This document shows, piece after piece, positions 14,022-15,515 of a stretch of DNA of 15,515 nt (its first letter is position 1; every line of letters begins with the position of its first letter). Origin of the DNA: Clostridiales bacterium (GTDB lineage: Bacteria > Bacillota > Clostridia > Christensenellales > Christensenellaceae). Position numbers and translations under genes: made by a program. The stretch lies in assembly GCA_003510345.1 (NCBI GenBank), contig DOMW01000019.1, positions 3,629 through 19,143 on the forward strand, read 5' to 3'. The notes under the pieces were generated by a model. That model worked only from the letters and a program-made list of their open reading frames with translations. It was not told the origin of the DNA and ran no database searches.

Positions 14022-15515
14022 TTACCGCTCTATCTCACGCATTTCAAACGCTTCCACCACATCCAGTTCCTTGATATCGTTGAAGTTTTCCAGCGAGATG
14101 CCGCATTCATAGCCCTGCGCCACTTCCTTCGCGTCGTCCTTGAAACGCTTGAGGGAACTCATATGCCCTTCGTAGATGACCACATTGTCGCGCAGCAGGC
14201 GCACCTGCGCGTTCCGCTTCATCATGCCGTCCGTCACATAGCAGCCGGCGATCGTGCCGATGCTCGACACCTTGAATATCTGCCGCACTTCGGCATGGCC
14301 TAATACGCTCTCCTCAAACTCGGGGTCAAGCATACCCTTCATGGCGTTTGTGATATCCTCTATCGCCTTATAAATGATGCGGTACAGGCGGATATCCACT
14401 TTCTCGCGCTCCGCCGTAGTGCTTGCCATATTGTCCGGCCGCACGTTGAAGCCTATGATGATGGCGTTTGCCGCCGCGGCAAGCATCACGTCCGACTCTT
14501 TGATCGCGCCCACGCCCGCGTGGATCACACGCACGCGCACTTCTTCATTGGAAAGCTTTTCAAGCGACTGGCGCACCGCCTCCACCGACCCCTGCACGTC
14601 CGCCTTTATCACAATATTCAGGTCTTTTATCTGCCCTTCCTTTATCTGGCTGAAAAGGTCATCCAGTGAAACCTGCGATACTTTTTTGAGCATCTCGGCC
14701 TTCTGCCTGTCCTTCCGTTCTTCGGCCACCTGCTTGGAAAGCTTGTCCGCCGCCGCCGCGTGCATGATATCGCCCGCCACAGGCACCTCGGAGAAACCGA
14801 TCACCTCAACAGGCTGGGCGGGAAGCGCCGCTTCCACGTTCCTTCCCATGTCGTCCACCATAGCGCGCACGCGCCCGAACGCCGTACCCGCGATGACCGT
14901 ATCGCCCACGCGCAGCGTGCCGTTTTCCACCAGCACGGTCGCCACCGGGCCGCGCCCTTTGTCAAGCTGCGCCTCTATGATCGTACCCTTCGCCAGCCTG
15001 TCCGGGTTTGCCTTTAATTCCTGCACTTCGGCCACAAGCAATATCATTTCCAGCAGCTTGTCTATGCCCTCGCCTGTCTTTGCGGAAACCGGCGCCACAA
15101 TGGTATCTCCGCCCCATTCCTCCGGCAGCAGCTCATGCTCGGTAAGCTCCTGCATGATCTTCTGGATATTGGCGTTTTCCCTGTCGATTTTGTTGATCGC
15201 CACAATGATGGGCACATTCGCCGCGTGTGCATGGTTTATGGCCTCCACAGTCTGCGGCATAATGCCGTCGTCCGCCGCCACCACAATGATCGCGATATCC
15301 GTCACCTGCGCGCCCCTCGCGCGCATGGCGGTGAACGCTTCATGCCCGGGCGTATCGATAAATGTGATCTTCTCGCCGTGCAGTTCCACCTGGTAAGCGC
15401 CAATGTGCTGTGTGATGCCGCCCGCTTCGCCTTCCGTTACCTTGGAAAGGCGTATCTTATCGAGAAGCGATGTCTTGCCGTGGTCCACATGACCCATGAT
15501 CGTCACGATAGGCGG
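14022..15515 (-). CDS. infB: Translation initiation factor IF-2, 5' part outside window
   Basis: IF-2 is the GTPase that brings initiator fMet-tRNA to the 30S subunit and promotes subunit joining. 497 C-terminal residues are visible. The reading frame is open through the right edge (PPIVTIMGHVDHGKT), so the GTG near 15506 is an internal valine codon and not a start. The G-domain motifs are complete: G1 GHVDHGKT, G2-region GGITQHIGAY, G3 DTPGHEAF, G4 NKID and G5 SAKTGEG. Domains II to IV follow, ending in the fMet-tRNA-binding C2 domain with GYECGISLENFNDI. The missing part is the N-terminal linker region. In Firmicutes it is normally preceded by nusA, ylxR and an L7Ae-family gene. Confidence 0.98.
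   Translation of the reverse strand, partial: PPIVTIMGHVDHGKTSLLDKIRLSKVTEGEAGGITQHIGAYQVELHGEKITFIDTPGHEAFTAMRARGAQVTDIAIIVVAADDGIMPQTVEAINHAHAANVPIIVAINKIDRENANIQKIMQELTEHELLPEEWGGDTIVAPVSAKTGEGIDKLLEMILLVAEVQELKANPDRLAKGTIIEAQLDKGRGPVATVLVENGTLRVGDTVIAGTAFGRVRAMVDDMGRNVEAALPAQPVEVIGFSEVPVAGDIMHAAAADKLSKQVAEERKDRQKAEMLKKVSQVSLDDLFSQIKEGQIKDLNIVIKADVQGSVEAVRQSLEKLSNEEVRVRVIHAGVGAIKESDVMLAAAANAIIIGFNVRPDNMASTTAEREKVDIRLYRIIYKAIEDITNAMKGMLDPEFEESVLGHAEVRQIFKVSSIGTIAGCYVTDGMMKRNAQVRLLRDNVVIYEGHMSSLKRFKDDAKEVAQGYECGISLENFNDIKELDVVEAFEMREIER

Noticed and set aside
15498..15515. GTG near 15506 as the infB start
   Set aside because: The frame stays open to the window edge and reads PPIVTIMGHVDHGKT, an internal part of IF-2.

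Overview
The window looks like a chromosomal core segment of a Gram-positive, Clostridia-type Firmicute of moderate-to-high GC. The evidence is the gene order, the purine-rich Shine-Dalgarno sites, a membrane-anchored SpoIIIE/FtsK translocase, and the infB-rbfA-nrnA-truB-ribF-rpsO-pnp block followed by an M16 peptidase gene. A Christensenellales-like lineage is possible, but genus and species cannot be fixed from this sequence alone.

Read from right to left, as most genes are transcribed, the minus strand carries infB (5' part outside the window), rbfA, nrnA, truB and ribF. These are tightly packed, with overlaps of 2 to 17 nt at three of the four junctions, so they look like the tail of a nusA-infB type operon for translation initiation, ribosome maturation, tRNA modification and flavin synthesis. 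A good sigma-A promoter overlaps the ribF stop codon and would start an rpsO transcript with a structured leader of about 105 nt. pnp follows rpsO across a hairpin-containing gap. A strong intrinsic terminator stands between pnp and an M16 metallopeptidase gene, which in turn is followed after 1 nt by a dimeric-type dUTPase gene.

The one plus-strand gene, at 5228-6517, sits between the two minus-strand groups. It encodes a 429-residue secreted protein with four DUF4214-type repeats, a proline-rich linker and a coiled-coil tail. It ends in an intrinsic terminator placed between it and the convergent dUTPase gene, and it is divergent from the next minus-strand group.

That second group is ftsK/spoIIIE, rimO, pgsA and recA (3' part outside the window). 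It starts from a near-consensus promoter (TTGAAA-17-TATAAT) just upstream of ftsK, and covers DNA translocation, ribosomal protein S12 methylthiolation, phosphatidylglycerol synthesis and recombination.

Most of the window is ordinary housekeeping DNA. The items that stand out are the accessory DUF4214 gene, a possible pseudoknot in the rpsO leader, the terminator inside the pnp-M16 run, and a patch of rimO that looks like a pair of compensating frameshifts. I see no mobile element, CRISPR array, tRNA or rRNA.
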